Source: Paraburkholderia sp. DHOC27
Lineage (GTDB): Bacteria; Pseudomonadota; Gammaproteobacteria; Burkholderiales; Burkholderiaceae
Direction of reading: 5' to 3'
Length of the DNA: 64,000 nt
Assembly (NCBI RefSeq): GCF_003429005.1
Contig: NZ_QVQV01000010.1
Coordinates: 1-64,000, forward strand
The translations under genes were made by a program, and so were the position numbers. Numbering within the stretch: the stretch's first letter is position 1; every line of letters starts with the position of its first letter. Positions 52,448 to 61,724 of this stretch are shown here, one piece after another. The notes below the pieces were generated by a model. The model worked only from the letters and a program-made list of their open reading frames with translations. It searched no databases and was not told the DNA's origin.

Positions 52448-54157
52448 ATGGGAAAGAAAGTCGCAGAGATCGTCGTTGAAGTGCTGGAACAGGCCGGCGT
52501 AGAGCGCTGCTACGGCATCGTCGGCGATACGATGAACCTCATTGCCGAAAACCTCGACAAGAGTTCAATCGACTGGGTTCATGTGCGTCATGAAGAGGCA
52601 GGTGCGTTCGCTGCGAGCGCAGAGGCACTCCTGACAGGCAAACTGACTGCCTGCGCGGGTAGCTGCGGACCTGGCAGCCTGCATTTCATCAATGGACTCT
52701 ATGAGGCGAATCGCAACCGGTCACCTATTGTTTTGATTGCGACTCAGGTTGCGATGGCGGAGATGGGCTTTGAATTCATCCAGGAGGTCGATTTCAAGTC
52801 GGTCTTCAAGGAATGCTCTGTTTTTTGTGACATGATCCTGACACCGGAACAGGCGCGAAAGAAAACCGTCATGGCATGTCAGGCTGCACTCGCCAGGCGT
52901 GGCGTTGCGGTATTGATCGTCCCCGTTGATATTTCGCACGGCGAAGTCCGCGAAGACTATCCGTACCGCGTGCAGCACAGCCATCCAACCATCCGCCCTA
53001 ACGACGAAGAGATTCAGCGCATTGCCGAAATCCTGAACGCGGGCACCAAAGTTGCAATCTATGCTGGCTCAGGTTGTGAAGGAGCGCTCGAAGAAATCAA
53101 GGCAGTTGCCGGGCTTCTCAAGGCACCCATGGCCCATACGACGCGGGGAAAAAGTTTCCTTGAGCACGACAATCCCTATAACGTCGGGATGACAGGCATT
53201 CTAGGCAACGAAGCGGGCTACCATGCACTCCTTGACTGCGATACGCTATTGCTGCTGGGCGCGGACTTCGCCTGGCGGCAGTTCTATCCTGACAATGCCA
53301 ACATCGTTCAAATCGACATTGACCCGACTCACCTTGGACGGCGCCATCATGTCACTGTTGGCGCGGTGGGTGATGTAAAGCCCACCTTGCAGGCACTTCT
53401 GCCTCATCTTGAGCCGAAAAGCGATGCGTCGTTTCTCAATCACTACGTCGAGCGCTTTCGGCGCGTCATGGCTTCGTGGAACGAGCATCTCGTCCCTGGC
53501 CACGACGATACGATTCCTGGCTCGTATCTGACCTCGGTCATTGATCGATACGCCGATGCAGATGCCTTGATCGCCGGAGACGATGGCACGCCCATCGTGT
53601 GGGCGCATAAGGTCATGTCCACGAACGGCAAGCGGCGAATTTTCGGCAGTCTTCTTCACGGCACAATGGCGACAGCGCTTTCGAGTGCGATGGGCCTCAA
53701 GAAGGCAGCGCCGCACCGGCAGGTTATCGCGCTATGCGGTGACGGCGGCTTGTCGATGTTGTTTGGCGAACTCCTCACGACCATTCAGGAAGACGTGCCG
53801 ATCAAGATCGCGGTGTACGACAATAGCAAATTGGGATTCGTTGAAATTGAGCAGAAGTCTGAAGGCATGCTCGACACCTTCACGCATCTCAAGAACCCCG
53901 ACTTTGGGAAAGTCGCGGAGGCTATCGGTCTGTGGGGACGGACTGTGAAAAATGCTTCCGAACTTGAAGAGGCAGTAGAGGAATGGCTCGCGCAACCTGG
54001 GCCGGCATTGCTCAATGTTCTCGTCAATCCACTCGAACTGGTAAAGCCACCTTTTGTAGAGATGAAACCTGTCGTCGGGATGGCGCTCTACTCTGCACGT
54101 GCAATCCTTCATGGCCGCGGTGCGGACGTTTTCGAAATGTTGCGAGAAAACTTCTGA
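52448..54157 (+). CDS. poxB: Pyruvate oxidase / pyruvate:quinone oxidoreductase (PoxB type)
   Basis: 569 residues. ThDP- and FAD-dependent enzyme that converts pyruvate to acetate and CO2 and passes electrons to quinone. Motifs: catalytic Glu in HVRHEEAGAFAASAEAL, GIVGDTMNLIAENLD at the N-terminus, ThDP site CGDGGLSMLFGELLTTIQED ending at YDNSKLGF. The C-terminal segment (VKPPFVEMKPVVGMALYSAR onward) corresponds to the membrane-binding tail of E. coli PoxB. Divergent from the bd-type quinol oxidase, which would reoxidise the quinol it makes. Confidence 0.93.
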   Translation: MGKKVAEIVVEVLEQAGVERCYGIVGDTMNLIAENLDKSSIDWVHVRHEEAGAFAASAEALLTGKLTACAGSCGPGSLHFINGLYEANRNRSPIVLIATQVAMAEMGFEFIQEVDFKSVFKECSVFCDMILTPEQARKKTVMACQAALARRGVAVLIVPVDISHGEVREDYPYRVQHSHPTIRPNDEEIQRIAEILNAGTKVAIYAGSGCEGALEEIKAVAGLLKAPMAHTTRGKSFLEHDNPYNVGMTGILGNEAGYHALLDCDTLLLLGADFAWRQFYPDNANIVQIDIDPTHLGRRHHVTVGAVGDVKPTLQALLPHLEPKSDASFLNHYVERFRRVMASWNEHLVPGHDDTIPGSYLTSVIDRYADADALIAGDDGTPIVWAHKVMSTNGKRRIFGSLLHGTMATALSSAMGLKKAAPHRQVIALCGDGGLSMLFGELLTTIQEDVPIKIAVYDNSKLGFVEIEQKSEGMLDTFTHLKNPDFGKVAEAIGLWGRTVKNASELEEAVEEWLAQPGPALLNVLVNPLELVKPPFVEMKPVVGMALYSARAILHGRGADVFEMLRENF

Positions 54158-54302
54158 GTTGACTGCGTCACTGCATGCTCGTTGGCAAGCGGCCTGGTCA
54201 GTCAGTGCCGCTCGCCAATTAAGGCGTAGCTGAGTCTTGATCTGGAACAGGCAATCAGTTGGGTTGGCTCGCACCAGCATTCGCTGACGTCGGCGCACGG
54301 CG

Positions 54303-57300
54303 TCAGCTATCGCCTATCGCGCGTAGTCGTTGCCCTAACTCTGCGTCGCGAGGCAGCGAGTCGGTCAACTGCCCAAGCGTCGATGCGAGATAGTGCTGAT
54401 GCAGCTCGGCTTGTTCGGTGTCGGAGAGTGCCCGATAAATAGCGACGGCAGTTCGATGCAGTCGCCAGTCGGCGAGTGGGGTATCAAATCCATCCGCGAC
54501 GCGAAACGCCGCGTTGATGCTTTCGAGTGCAGTACGCGGATCGTCGCGCTGGTTCGCCTCGCGTGCCGCAACCTCCCACGCGAACGCTTGCCACGTTCGG
54601 TCCTCGGTGGCGAGGGCGAGCTTCAAAAGCGCTTGCGTGCGCAAACTCGCAGATTGGTGATCCTTGTTCAACATCGCTGCCTCGACCGCACCCCATTCGA
54701 TCGCCAAACGCCAATACCAGTCGAAGATAGTCGGCTTGAGGTTCATTTGCCGTTCCGCTTCAGCCAGCAATGACTCTGCACGCTTGCCATCACCGACTCC
54801 AATGTATGCAAGTCCGGCCAGCACAATACATGTCTGGTGTTGCGCGGGCAGCAGCGCGCCCGGATCCAGCTCTGCGTCTTCAGCGACAACGTCCACGACC
54901 GGAACGAATCGGTCGTACATTTCAATGATCAACTCGTAGTCCATCGTGTGGACGAGCAGCCACCCTCGGTAGACCTCAAGGGTTCGCGCCGAAAAATAAT
55001 CACCGTTGTCGCGGAACGAAGCAATGCCATGATCGAACGACGCGATCGCATCGCCAATATCGCCGAGATAAAGCTGTGACCACGGAGTGCCTAGCCTCAT
55101 CATCCACGTTGATCTAGCCAGATCGAAGCCCGGATATTGAACCGCGTGTTCAAACAAAACACCGTAGTTGATCCGTGCAATTTCGAGCGCTTCCCGGTAG
55201 CGCGTGGAAATCACACACACGATGCTGTATTCCATGTTCGCTTCAGCCATGACAAGCGGATCGCCCATCGTGCGCAAGCTGTCGATTGCCGCCTCACACC
55301 TGGCCAGATCCTCGTTTGACCAGCCGCTCGCCCAGAGCCGCCTGACAGAAGCGCACACGCGGACGTAGGCACTGACGCGCGCGTCGGTGTTCGATGCGCA
55401 CAACGCGAGGACGTTATCGAGCACTTCAACGCAATGCTCCCGGTCGCTGCGGCCTAGCACGTGAGCGAGGCCAAGCATGGCGCGCAGTCGCACATCAGGT
55501 AATCCGAGCGCACTTGCCTGACGTTCGAGTTCCGCCCATGCGGCCTCGGCGCGCGGATCGTACGCGGCGGAATAAAGAGCCGCACGTGTCCCCGCAAACT
55601 CAATACGTTTGACTGCCCGCAGTTCGGCTGGCAACTTTTCGCAGAGCGACATGGCAAGATCGAGAATCAACTGCGAATCGCGATAGGCAAACCGGACCCT
55701 TGCCGTTTGAAGCGCGATGCTTAAATTATCAATTGCCTTGAGCCAGTCTCTCGCCTCAGCGAAATGTTGCCCCAGTTCATACGCGACGTCCTGCCTCTGG
55801 TCCGCCGGGTAGATTGCCTCGATTCGCTCGGCAATTTGCCGATGCAATCGTGCACGACGCGTCAGTCCCTGACGATCGTAGAACGCGGTGCGAACAAGAG
55901 CGTGATCGAAACGGTACTGCGCCACCGCGCTGTCATCAGGCAATCGCCCCGCTCCGCAGTCTTGAATGAAATATTGATTGCGGGCCAGTTGACCGCATAG
56001 ATCATCAAAACGTTCCATGGACAAGTTCGCGGGGCCAGCCGCAATCGCCCCTGAAAACCGCGCCCCCGCGACGCTCGCGGTCTCAAGCAGGTTTCGCTCA
56101 TCGTTACCGAGCCGTCGGATTCTCCCTTCCAGCGTCTGCATGATCGAGCGCGGCGCCACCTCTGCGATCTCTGTCAATGAAACGGATGCGCGCCAGCCTG
56201 TCGCCGTCTTCCGGAGCATGTTGCGCTCGACAAGGTCCGCGAAGATAGCCCGCATAAAAAGTGGATTGCCGCTACAACGTTGCGCGATCAGATATGCCAG
56301 TTCTTCCTCAACCGGATCGGAAGAATCGCTCTCTGAGAGCAACGTCCTCACCGCTTCGACGGTTAGAGGATCTAGTGCAAGACACAGACATAGGTCCCGG
56401 AGGAAAAGCTCACGACTCAGGTCTTCAATGGGATGGTGGGCCATCGCCGCTTCGTCGGGACGATAAGTGACAATCACCATCAGTCGGAGCGTTCGCAATT
56501 GACGCGCGATTGCGGCAAGCAAATCAACGGTTGAGTAGTCGGCCCAATGAACGTCTTCGAAAATGAGAACCAGTGGTTGTGTCTGCGTGATGGACGAGAG
56601 CAAGCCGCAAATTTCACGCAGCATGCGTTCACGCGACGCGCCGACAATCTGTCGTTGCATGACCTCGCGGTCATCGTTCGTTATCTGACCTGGCAGTTCC
56701 AACGCCCACGTAGGGGCAATCGTGATCAGCGCTCTCAGGACTTCACTGCCGCGATGCCCTTCGCAAAGATGCTTGAGCGCCTGCAAGACGGGATAGTACG
56801 GCTCCCTGCCGCCATAGCCTTCGATACAACTTCCCTCGGCGAGCCATGCATCATCGGGGCCGGAGATCTCGGCTGTCGAGAACGCCTTGAGCAGTGCACT
56901 CTTGCCGATTCCTGGTTCTCCGGTAACGACGACCAGTTGGCTGGTCCCGGATCGGACCTGCTTCATGGCGGCCGCCAATTGCGCCATTTCGCGGGCACGC
57001 CCCACAAACCGGGTCGCGCACGGATCACTCGCGTCTACCGGCTTCTTGATGGCATGAAGCTGCAGAGGGGCTATAAACCGGTATCCGCGACCGCGTACCG
57101 TTTCGATGAAGCGCGGTTGCTTCGCATTATCGTCAAGAAGGGCCCGAATCATTCTAATTTGCGCCTTCACGACTTCATGCTGCACATGCACATTTGGCCA
57201 CACCGCTTCAAGCAGCGCATCATGAGTAATGAGCAGATGGCGATTTTCAAGGAGTTGCCGCAGCACCGCGAACGTCTTGCGCGCGAGGTCAATGCGCTCA

Positions 57301-57401
57301 GGCGTCGCGCCGGAGCGCTCCCTCCATAGACATTCATTCGTCGTATCGAGACGAAAGTCTGCGAAACGATAGGAGGAGCGCGTGCCCGGCACAGCGTTCA
57401 T
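54303..57401 (-). CDS. OmpR-type winged helix fused to AAA/STAND ATPase and helical repeats
   Basis: 1032 residues. Residues 10-115 are an OmpR/PhoB-type DNA-binding domain (FRLDTTNECLWR, HDALLEAVWPNVHVQHEVVK, IETVRGRGYRFIAP). Residues 130-370 form an ATPase of the AAA_16/STAND class: FVGRAREMAQL, Walker A VTGEPGIGKSALL and Walker B LVLIFEDVHWADYS. The remaining 650 residues are TPR-like helical repeats that normally bind an inducer. Such proteins are large signal-gated activators. Its start overlaps the stop of the LuxR-type gene by 4 bp, so both are one transcript. Target unknown; the sulfatase locus and poxB are the neighbours. Confidence 0.88.
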   Translation of the reverse strand: MNAVPGTRSSYRFADFRLDTTNECLWRERSGATPERIDLARKTFAVLRQLLENRHLLITHDALLEAVWPNVHVQHEVVKAQIRMIRALLDDNAKQPRFIETVRGRGYRFIAPLQLHAIKKPVDASDPCATRFVGRAREMAQLAAAMKQVRSGTSQLVVVTGEPGIGKSALLKAFSTAEISGPDDAWLAEGSCIEGYGGREPYYPVLQALKHLCEGHRGSEVLRALITIAPTWALELPGQITNDDREVMQRQIVGASRERMLREICGLLSSITQTQPLVLIFEDVHWADYSTVDLLAAIARQLRTLRLMVIVTYRPDEAAMAHHPIEDLSRELFLRDLCLCLALDPLTVEAVRTLLSESDSSDPVEEELAYLIAQRCSGNPLFMRAIFADLVERNMLRKTATGWRASVSLTEIAEVAPRSIMQTLEGRIRRLGNDERNLLETASVAGARFSGAIAAGPANLSMERFDDLCGQLARNQYFIQDCGAGRLPDDSAVAQYRFDHALVRTAFYDRQGLTRRARLHRQIAERIEAIYPADQRQDVAYELGQHFAEARDWLKAIDNLSIALQTARVRFAYRDSQLILDLAMSLCEKLPAELRAVKRIEFAGTRAALYSAAYDPRAEAAWAELERQASALGLPDVRLRAMLGLAHVLGRSDREHCVEVLDNVLALCASNTDARVSAYVRVCASVRRLWASGWSNEDLARCEAAIDSLRTMGDPLVMAEANMEYSIVCVISTRYREALEIARINYGVLFEHAVQYPGFDLARSTWMMRLGTPWSQLYLGDIGDAIASFDHGIASFRDNGDYFSARTLEVYRGWLLVHTMDYELIIEMYDRFVPVVDVVAEDAELDPGALLPAQHQTCIVLAGLAYIGVGDGKRAESLLAEAERQMNLKPTIFDWYWRLAIEWGAVEAAMLNKDHQSASLRTQALLKLALATEDRTWQAFAWEVAAREANQRDDPRTALESINAAFRVADGFDTPLADWRLHRTAVAIYRALSDTEQAELHQHYLASTLGQLTDSLPRDAELGQRLRAIGDS

Positions 57402-59110
57402 TCCAACTTCGCTCCTGATGCCTGAATCAGACCCTGATGGGTTGCGCGAGCTACCGCCTCAGTCCGATTCTTTGCGGCGAGCTTGACAAAAAGTTTTTTG
57501 GCGTGCGACTTGACCGTCTCGGCAGTAATACAGAGTCGACGGGCAATCTGCTTGTTCGACATGCCCTGACTCATCAGTATCAGAATAGTACACTCCCGCT
57601 CGCTGAGCGTGCCCCCTCGTACTTTCAGCCGGCATGTCGCTTTTACGCCATGGAAGCCCGGGACGCCCCGGGGTCGCGGCAACAGACGTCTGAGATAGGG
57701 CAGCAACTCACGCGCTTCAGCATTGCCGGGAAAGTCGCCACGGTGAATCTGCCTCATCAATTTCCCAACTCGTGGACCGCTATCGACAAAGGTCTGATGA
57801 AGTCCCACGTCCGCGCCAAGGTTCAGGGTCCGCAACAGCATGCAGGCAGCGTCCTGCTGCTCGCCGATGGCAAGGAGCGCATCGATCAGGCGCACCGAAA
57901 CCTGCACCGCGAGATACAGGTCATGCCGGCAGACGGCTTCGTGATGCAATTGGCGCAATGCAGAAACATCGCTGACGCTTGCGCGCGATACGACACCTAC
58001 TCTGGCGCGAGCAGACACGACGTAGCGCGAAATCCATCCACCCCCGCGGTTGGGCGCCGAACCGTTTGCATGATCCAACGCAGCGAGCCGCGCGAGAAGG
58101 ATATTTGCTGCACGGATCGCGCGACGCTCGACAAGCAGAGCGATCTGCCCGTCCAGGCTTGCTGCTACCAGCCTTGTCCAGCCGTGCCGCCACCCGAGCG
58201 CTTCCGCTTCCTCCAGAAGCAGGCGTGCAGCATCTCTCTCGCCACGCGACGCCGCGATTTTGGCGAGCGTCGGATAAGCGCGCACGGCACTCTCGATACT
58301 TCCACTGTTACGAATTTGAGCGAGACGCTGGGAAAGCCACCCATACGCCTCGTCGATAGAGCCTTCTTCATAAAGAAGCTGTCCGATGATCGCGCCCGAC
58401 AGTGTCGCCGCTGACAGTGCAAGCCCCTCTCCTGCCTCGCACAGGTTGATGGCATCGTCGGCCAGGACACGGGACGAGGAGAAACGCAACTGGTCCATTT
58501 CCACGGCAGCCACCAACGACAGATCCAGCACGGTCGCTATTTTTTGCAGGTGTGTTGGCGGGACGCTGGCAGTAGCTATTCCGACCGACATGGATTGCTC
58601 CAGATCACCGAGCTTCCAGTACGCATATCGGCAGATTGTGCGGGCAATATTGGCGAGCGATTCGTCCAGGCAGTGGCGCATCGCGGATATGACGAGCGGC
58701 AACGCGCCCGCGCAATCGTCCCTTAGAACCATGCTGCCAGCTTGCAATATCGCGATCTCCCAGCGCTTCTGGCAGCGTTCGTCAAACGGCAGGTCGCCGA
58801 GTGAAAATGCAAGTTCTTCCGTGGGCGCTCGCGCCCCTCCTCGATCGGAACACAGTAAAGCACGCCACGCACGCGTCATCATCATGGACAAACGCGCCGT
58901 ACTGATTTCGGTCAGCGCACGGCTCACCCTCACAAGTTGCAAGACTTCTTCGGCTGGGCCGATGTATCCGTAAGCTGTCGTAAGCGGGGATGCGCCGACT
59001 CCGCTGTCTCTCCTCGATTGAGCTACTGTATGTAACGAGCTTTCGCTCGCAGACGACCCGGAAACCGCGAATTCATTTGAAGCAGCCGCTTTTACGTTTG
59101 TACAACCCAT
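57398..59110 (-). CDS. LuxR-family regulator with MalT-like helical region
   Basis: 570 residues. The C-terminal LuxR winged helix is at about 500-562: LSERECTILILMSQGMSNKQ, then IARRLCITAETVKSHAKKLF. The N-terminal 480 residues are Ala-rich helical repeats like the sensor part of MalT-type activators, but no P-loop ATPase is present. It may therefore be the C-terminal half of an ancestral LAL regulator, with ATPase function supplied by the overlapping downstream gene at 54303. Transcribed from the region opposite the sulfatase gene. Confidence 0.87.
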   Translation of the reverse strand: MGCTNVKAAASNEFAVSGSSASESSLHTVAQSRRDSGVGASPLTTAYGYIGPAEEVLQLVRVSRALTEISTARLSMMMTRAWRALLCSDRGGARAPTEELAFSLGDLPFDERCQKRWEIAILQAGSMVLRDDCAGALPLVISAMRHCLDESLANIARTICRYAYWKLGDLEQSMSVGIATASVPPTHLQKIATVLDLSLVAAVEMDQLRFSSSRVLADDAINLCEAGEGLALSAATLSGAIIGQLLYEEGSIDEAYGWLSQRLAQIRNSGSIESAVRAYPTLAKIAASRGERDAARLLLEEAEALGWRHGWTRLVAASLDGQIALLVERRAIRAANILLARLAALDHANGSAPNRGGGWISRYVVSARARVGVVSRASVSDVSALRQLHHEAVCRHDLYLAVQVSVRLIDALLAIGEQQDAACMLLRTLNLGADVGLHQTFVDSGPRVGKLMRQIHRGDFPGNAEARELLPYLRRLLPRPRGVPGFHGVKATCRLKVRGGTLSERECTILILMSQGMSNKQIARRLCITAETVKSHAKKLFVKLAAKNRTEAVARATHQGLIQASGAKLE

Positions 59111-59868
59111 TACCCAGCTCTAATGAAAAAGATTCGCACCCTGTGAAGTAGGGCGCACTTATTCTTCAGGATAAATCGATCAATATTGCAGGGCGTGAAA
59201 TCGAGGTGATGTCTTCGTAATGGAAACGCTCCGATCCGCGTTACCTTTGCGGGCCGCCGTCCCGGGTCATGCGCGTGTGTCAGACACTCCGACCCTTCCG
59301 TTCTCCGGGCTCTTCGATACATGCTCGCATATGTGATCTCGCGAAAAGTCCCCCGACAAAGACAGGCTTCGAAACGAATGAGTACGACGCAACACTGAGG
59401 TCAGGCTTTATGGCCGGTAACCGGTGCCCAGTAGTCGCACCAATGTCGAAACGATGATCGCAGCCAGCGCCCCTTCTTGCGCGAGTTTCGTCCGATGCTA
59501 CTGCCCGGAGTCGACCCATACCGGTCGGCCGCACCCATGCGGGCTTACGTCGGCTTCTAAACTCATTGCGGTCATTCCCAATTTGCTCGCCGATGGAACT
59601 CTTAAGTCTCACGCCGCTAGAATCATCATCACGCAAGACACTATCAAATTAAATGGGGACAAATATTTCCCCAAGGGGCAATCGATTTGCACCTAACCCC
59701 AATAGTCTCTGGAACGTTTTCGGAGAAAACTATTCACGAGTCACTTTGATGGGAAGGATTGCGCATGACGCGGATTCGATCCCCTCTCGTGTCGAAGTCC
59801 TGACCGGTGCGCCACGTTGCTCACGAGATGAGGTCGGGCCAACGTTCAAAGATTTTCAGGGGAATCGT
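59111..59868. other. Divergent region of 758 bp upstream of the sulfatase
   Basis: Open frames on both strands are short and without recognised domains. An in-frame extension of the sulfatase frame reaches 59653, but it lacks signal-peptide features and I treat it as leader. Promoters of the LuxR-type operon and the sulfatase should lie here. Confidence 0.4.
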
Positions 59869-61554
59869 ATGCCGCGTTTGCATCGCCTTGTCCAAATTGC
59901 GAAACCTGTCGCGCGGGCTCCGTTCACCCTTGCAGCGGTGGGGCTGCTTGCATTGGCCGTGAACGGTCAGGCGCAGACCAATACGCAGCAATCCGCGCAT
60001 CCAAACATCGTTCTGATCGTCGCCGACGACGTGGGGTGGGGTGACCTGGGCGCCTATGGCGGTGGTGAGGGCCGCGGTGCCCCTACTCCCAATCTCGACC
60101 GCATGGCTGACGAGGGCATTACCTTCTTCGACTTTTACGGTCAGCCAAGTTGCACTCCGGGGCGAGCCGCCATACAGACGGGACGGAATCCAAACCGTAG
60201 CGGCATGACGACAGTCGCATTCCAGGGCCAGGGTGGTGGCCTTCCGGCGGCGGAATGGACCATCGCATCTGTTCTGAAGACCGCTCACTACAACACCTAC
60301 TTCACCGGGAAATGGCACCTCGGTGAAGCGGACTATGCGCTGCCCAATGCTCAAGGTTACGACGACATGAAATACGTCGGCCTTTATCACCTGAATGCCT
60401 ATACATACTCCGATCCCAAGTGGTTCCCAGACATGGACCAGCAGACCCGAGAGATGTTTGCGAAGGTAACCACGGGAATGCTTTCGGGCAAAGCCGGCGA
60501 GAAGGCGCACGAGGAGTTCAAGGTAAATGGCGAGTACGTCGATACGCCACAGCAGGGCGTGGTCGGAATCCCGTTTCTCGACAAGTACATCGAAAAAGCG
60601 TCACTTGATGATATTGATGAAGCTGCGGCCAAGGGGCAACCCTTTCTGTTGAACGTCAATTTCATGAAGCTTCACCAGCCAAACCTCCCCGAGCCTGACT
60701 ATGTTGGCAAGTCTCTGGCCAAGACCAAGTTCGCGGACTCGCTTGTCGAGCTTGACGCACGTGTTGGACGCATCCTCGACAAGTTGCGGGAGAAAGGACT
60801 CGACAAGAACACGCTCGTGATCTTCACAACGGATAACGGTGCCTGGCAGGACGTGTATCCGGATGCCGGTTACACGCCGTTCCGTGGCACCAAAGGCACC
60901 GACCGCGAAGGCGGCTCCCGCGTGCCATGCATTGCGTGGTGGCCCGGCACGATCAAGCCCCAGCAGCGCAACTTCGACATTCTGGGCGGCCTCGATTTCA
61001 TGTCGACGTTCGCGAAGCTCGCCGGTGTTTCGCTACCGAAGAACGATCGTGAAGGCAAACCAATCGTTTTCGACAGCTACGACATGACACCGGTGCTGTT
61101 TGGAACTGGCAAGTCCGGCCGCAACGAATGGTTTTATTTCACAGAGAACGAACTCACTCCAGGTGCCGTCCGCCTCGGCCGCTTCAAGGCAGAATTCAAT
61201 CTACGCGGCGACGACGGGCAGACGACCGGCGGCCTTGCTGTCGACTCGAATCTCGGCTGGAAGGGACCGGAGAGTTATGTTGCGACAGTTCCTCAGATCT
61301 TCGACCTCTATCAGGATCCTCAGGAGCGTTACGACATCTTCATGAACAACTTCACGGAACACTCCTGGACACTTGTGGCATTCAACGCAGCCATTAAGGA
61401 CCTGATGAGCACATACGTAAAATATCCGCCGCGCAAGATGCAGGGCGAGGGGTATGCCGGACCTATCACGCTCACGCAGTACCAGCGATTCCAGTATGTC
61501 CGTGATCAGCTCGGCAAAAACGGCTTCAATATCCCCCTGCCAACAGGGAACTGA
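59869..61554 (+). CDS. Exported arylsulfatase
   Basis: 561 residues from ATG 59869, AGGGG upstream. A signal peptide (VARAPFTLAAVGLLALAVNG, then QAQT) sends it to the periplasm. The sulfatase signature SCTPGRAAIQTGR has Cys in C-x-P-x-R, which must be converted to formylglycine. Metal residues: LIVADDVGWGDLGAYGGG and VIFTTDNGAW. KWHLGE and TPFRGTKGTDREGGSRVP complete the alkaline-phosphatase fold. The Cys-type site and the radical-SAM maturase gene 170 bp downstream fit an oxygen-independent maturation. The substrate is not readable; liberation of sulfate from organosulfates is likely. Confidence 0.93.
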   Translation: MPRLHRLVQIAKPVARAPFTLAAVGLLALAVNGQAQTNTQQSAHPNIVLIVADDVGWGDLGAYGGGEGRGAPTPNLDRMADEGITFFDFYGQPSCTPGRAAIQTGRNPNRSGMTTVAFQGQGGGLPAAEWTIASVLKTAHYNTYFTGKWHLGEADYALPNAQGYDDMKYVGLYHLNAYTYSDPKWFPDMDQQTREMFAKVTTGMLSGKAGEKAHEEFKVNGEYVDTPQQGVVGIPFLDKYIEKASLDDIDEAAAKGQPFLLNVNFMKLHQPNLPEPDYVGKSLAKTKFADSLVELDARVGRILDKLREKGLDKNTLVIFTTDNGAWQDVYPDAGYTPFRGTKGTDREGGSRVPCIAWWPGTIKPQQRNFDILGGLDFMSTFAKLAGVSLPKNDREGKPIVFDSYDMTPVLFGTGKSGRNEWFYFTENELTPGAVRLGRFKAEFNLRGDDGQTTGGLAVDSNLGWKGPESYVATVPQIFDLYQDPQERYDIFMNNFTEHSWTLVAFNAAIKDLMSTYVKYPPRKMQGEGYAGPITLTQYQRFQYVRDQLGKNGFNIPLPTGN

Positions 61555-61724
61555 CGGCTCGATCGATACGGGCAAGCGGTCGCCATGTGCGGCCGCTGCT
61601 CCTATCTTTTCGCCTGCCTGAATCGGGAGAGGATCAAAGATGCCACCGTGGTATGAAGCGAATGACGGCACGCAAGGCTGCCATTTGCGGATCGGAAACC
61701 GGAAACTGAGGATACGAGAGAGCC

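Noticed and set aside
56547..57329. 260-codon plus-strand frame
   Set aside because: Antisense to the ATPase regulator, whose Walker motifs and wing are intact.
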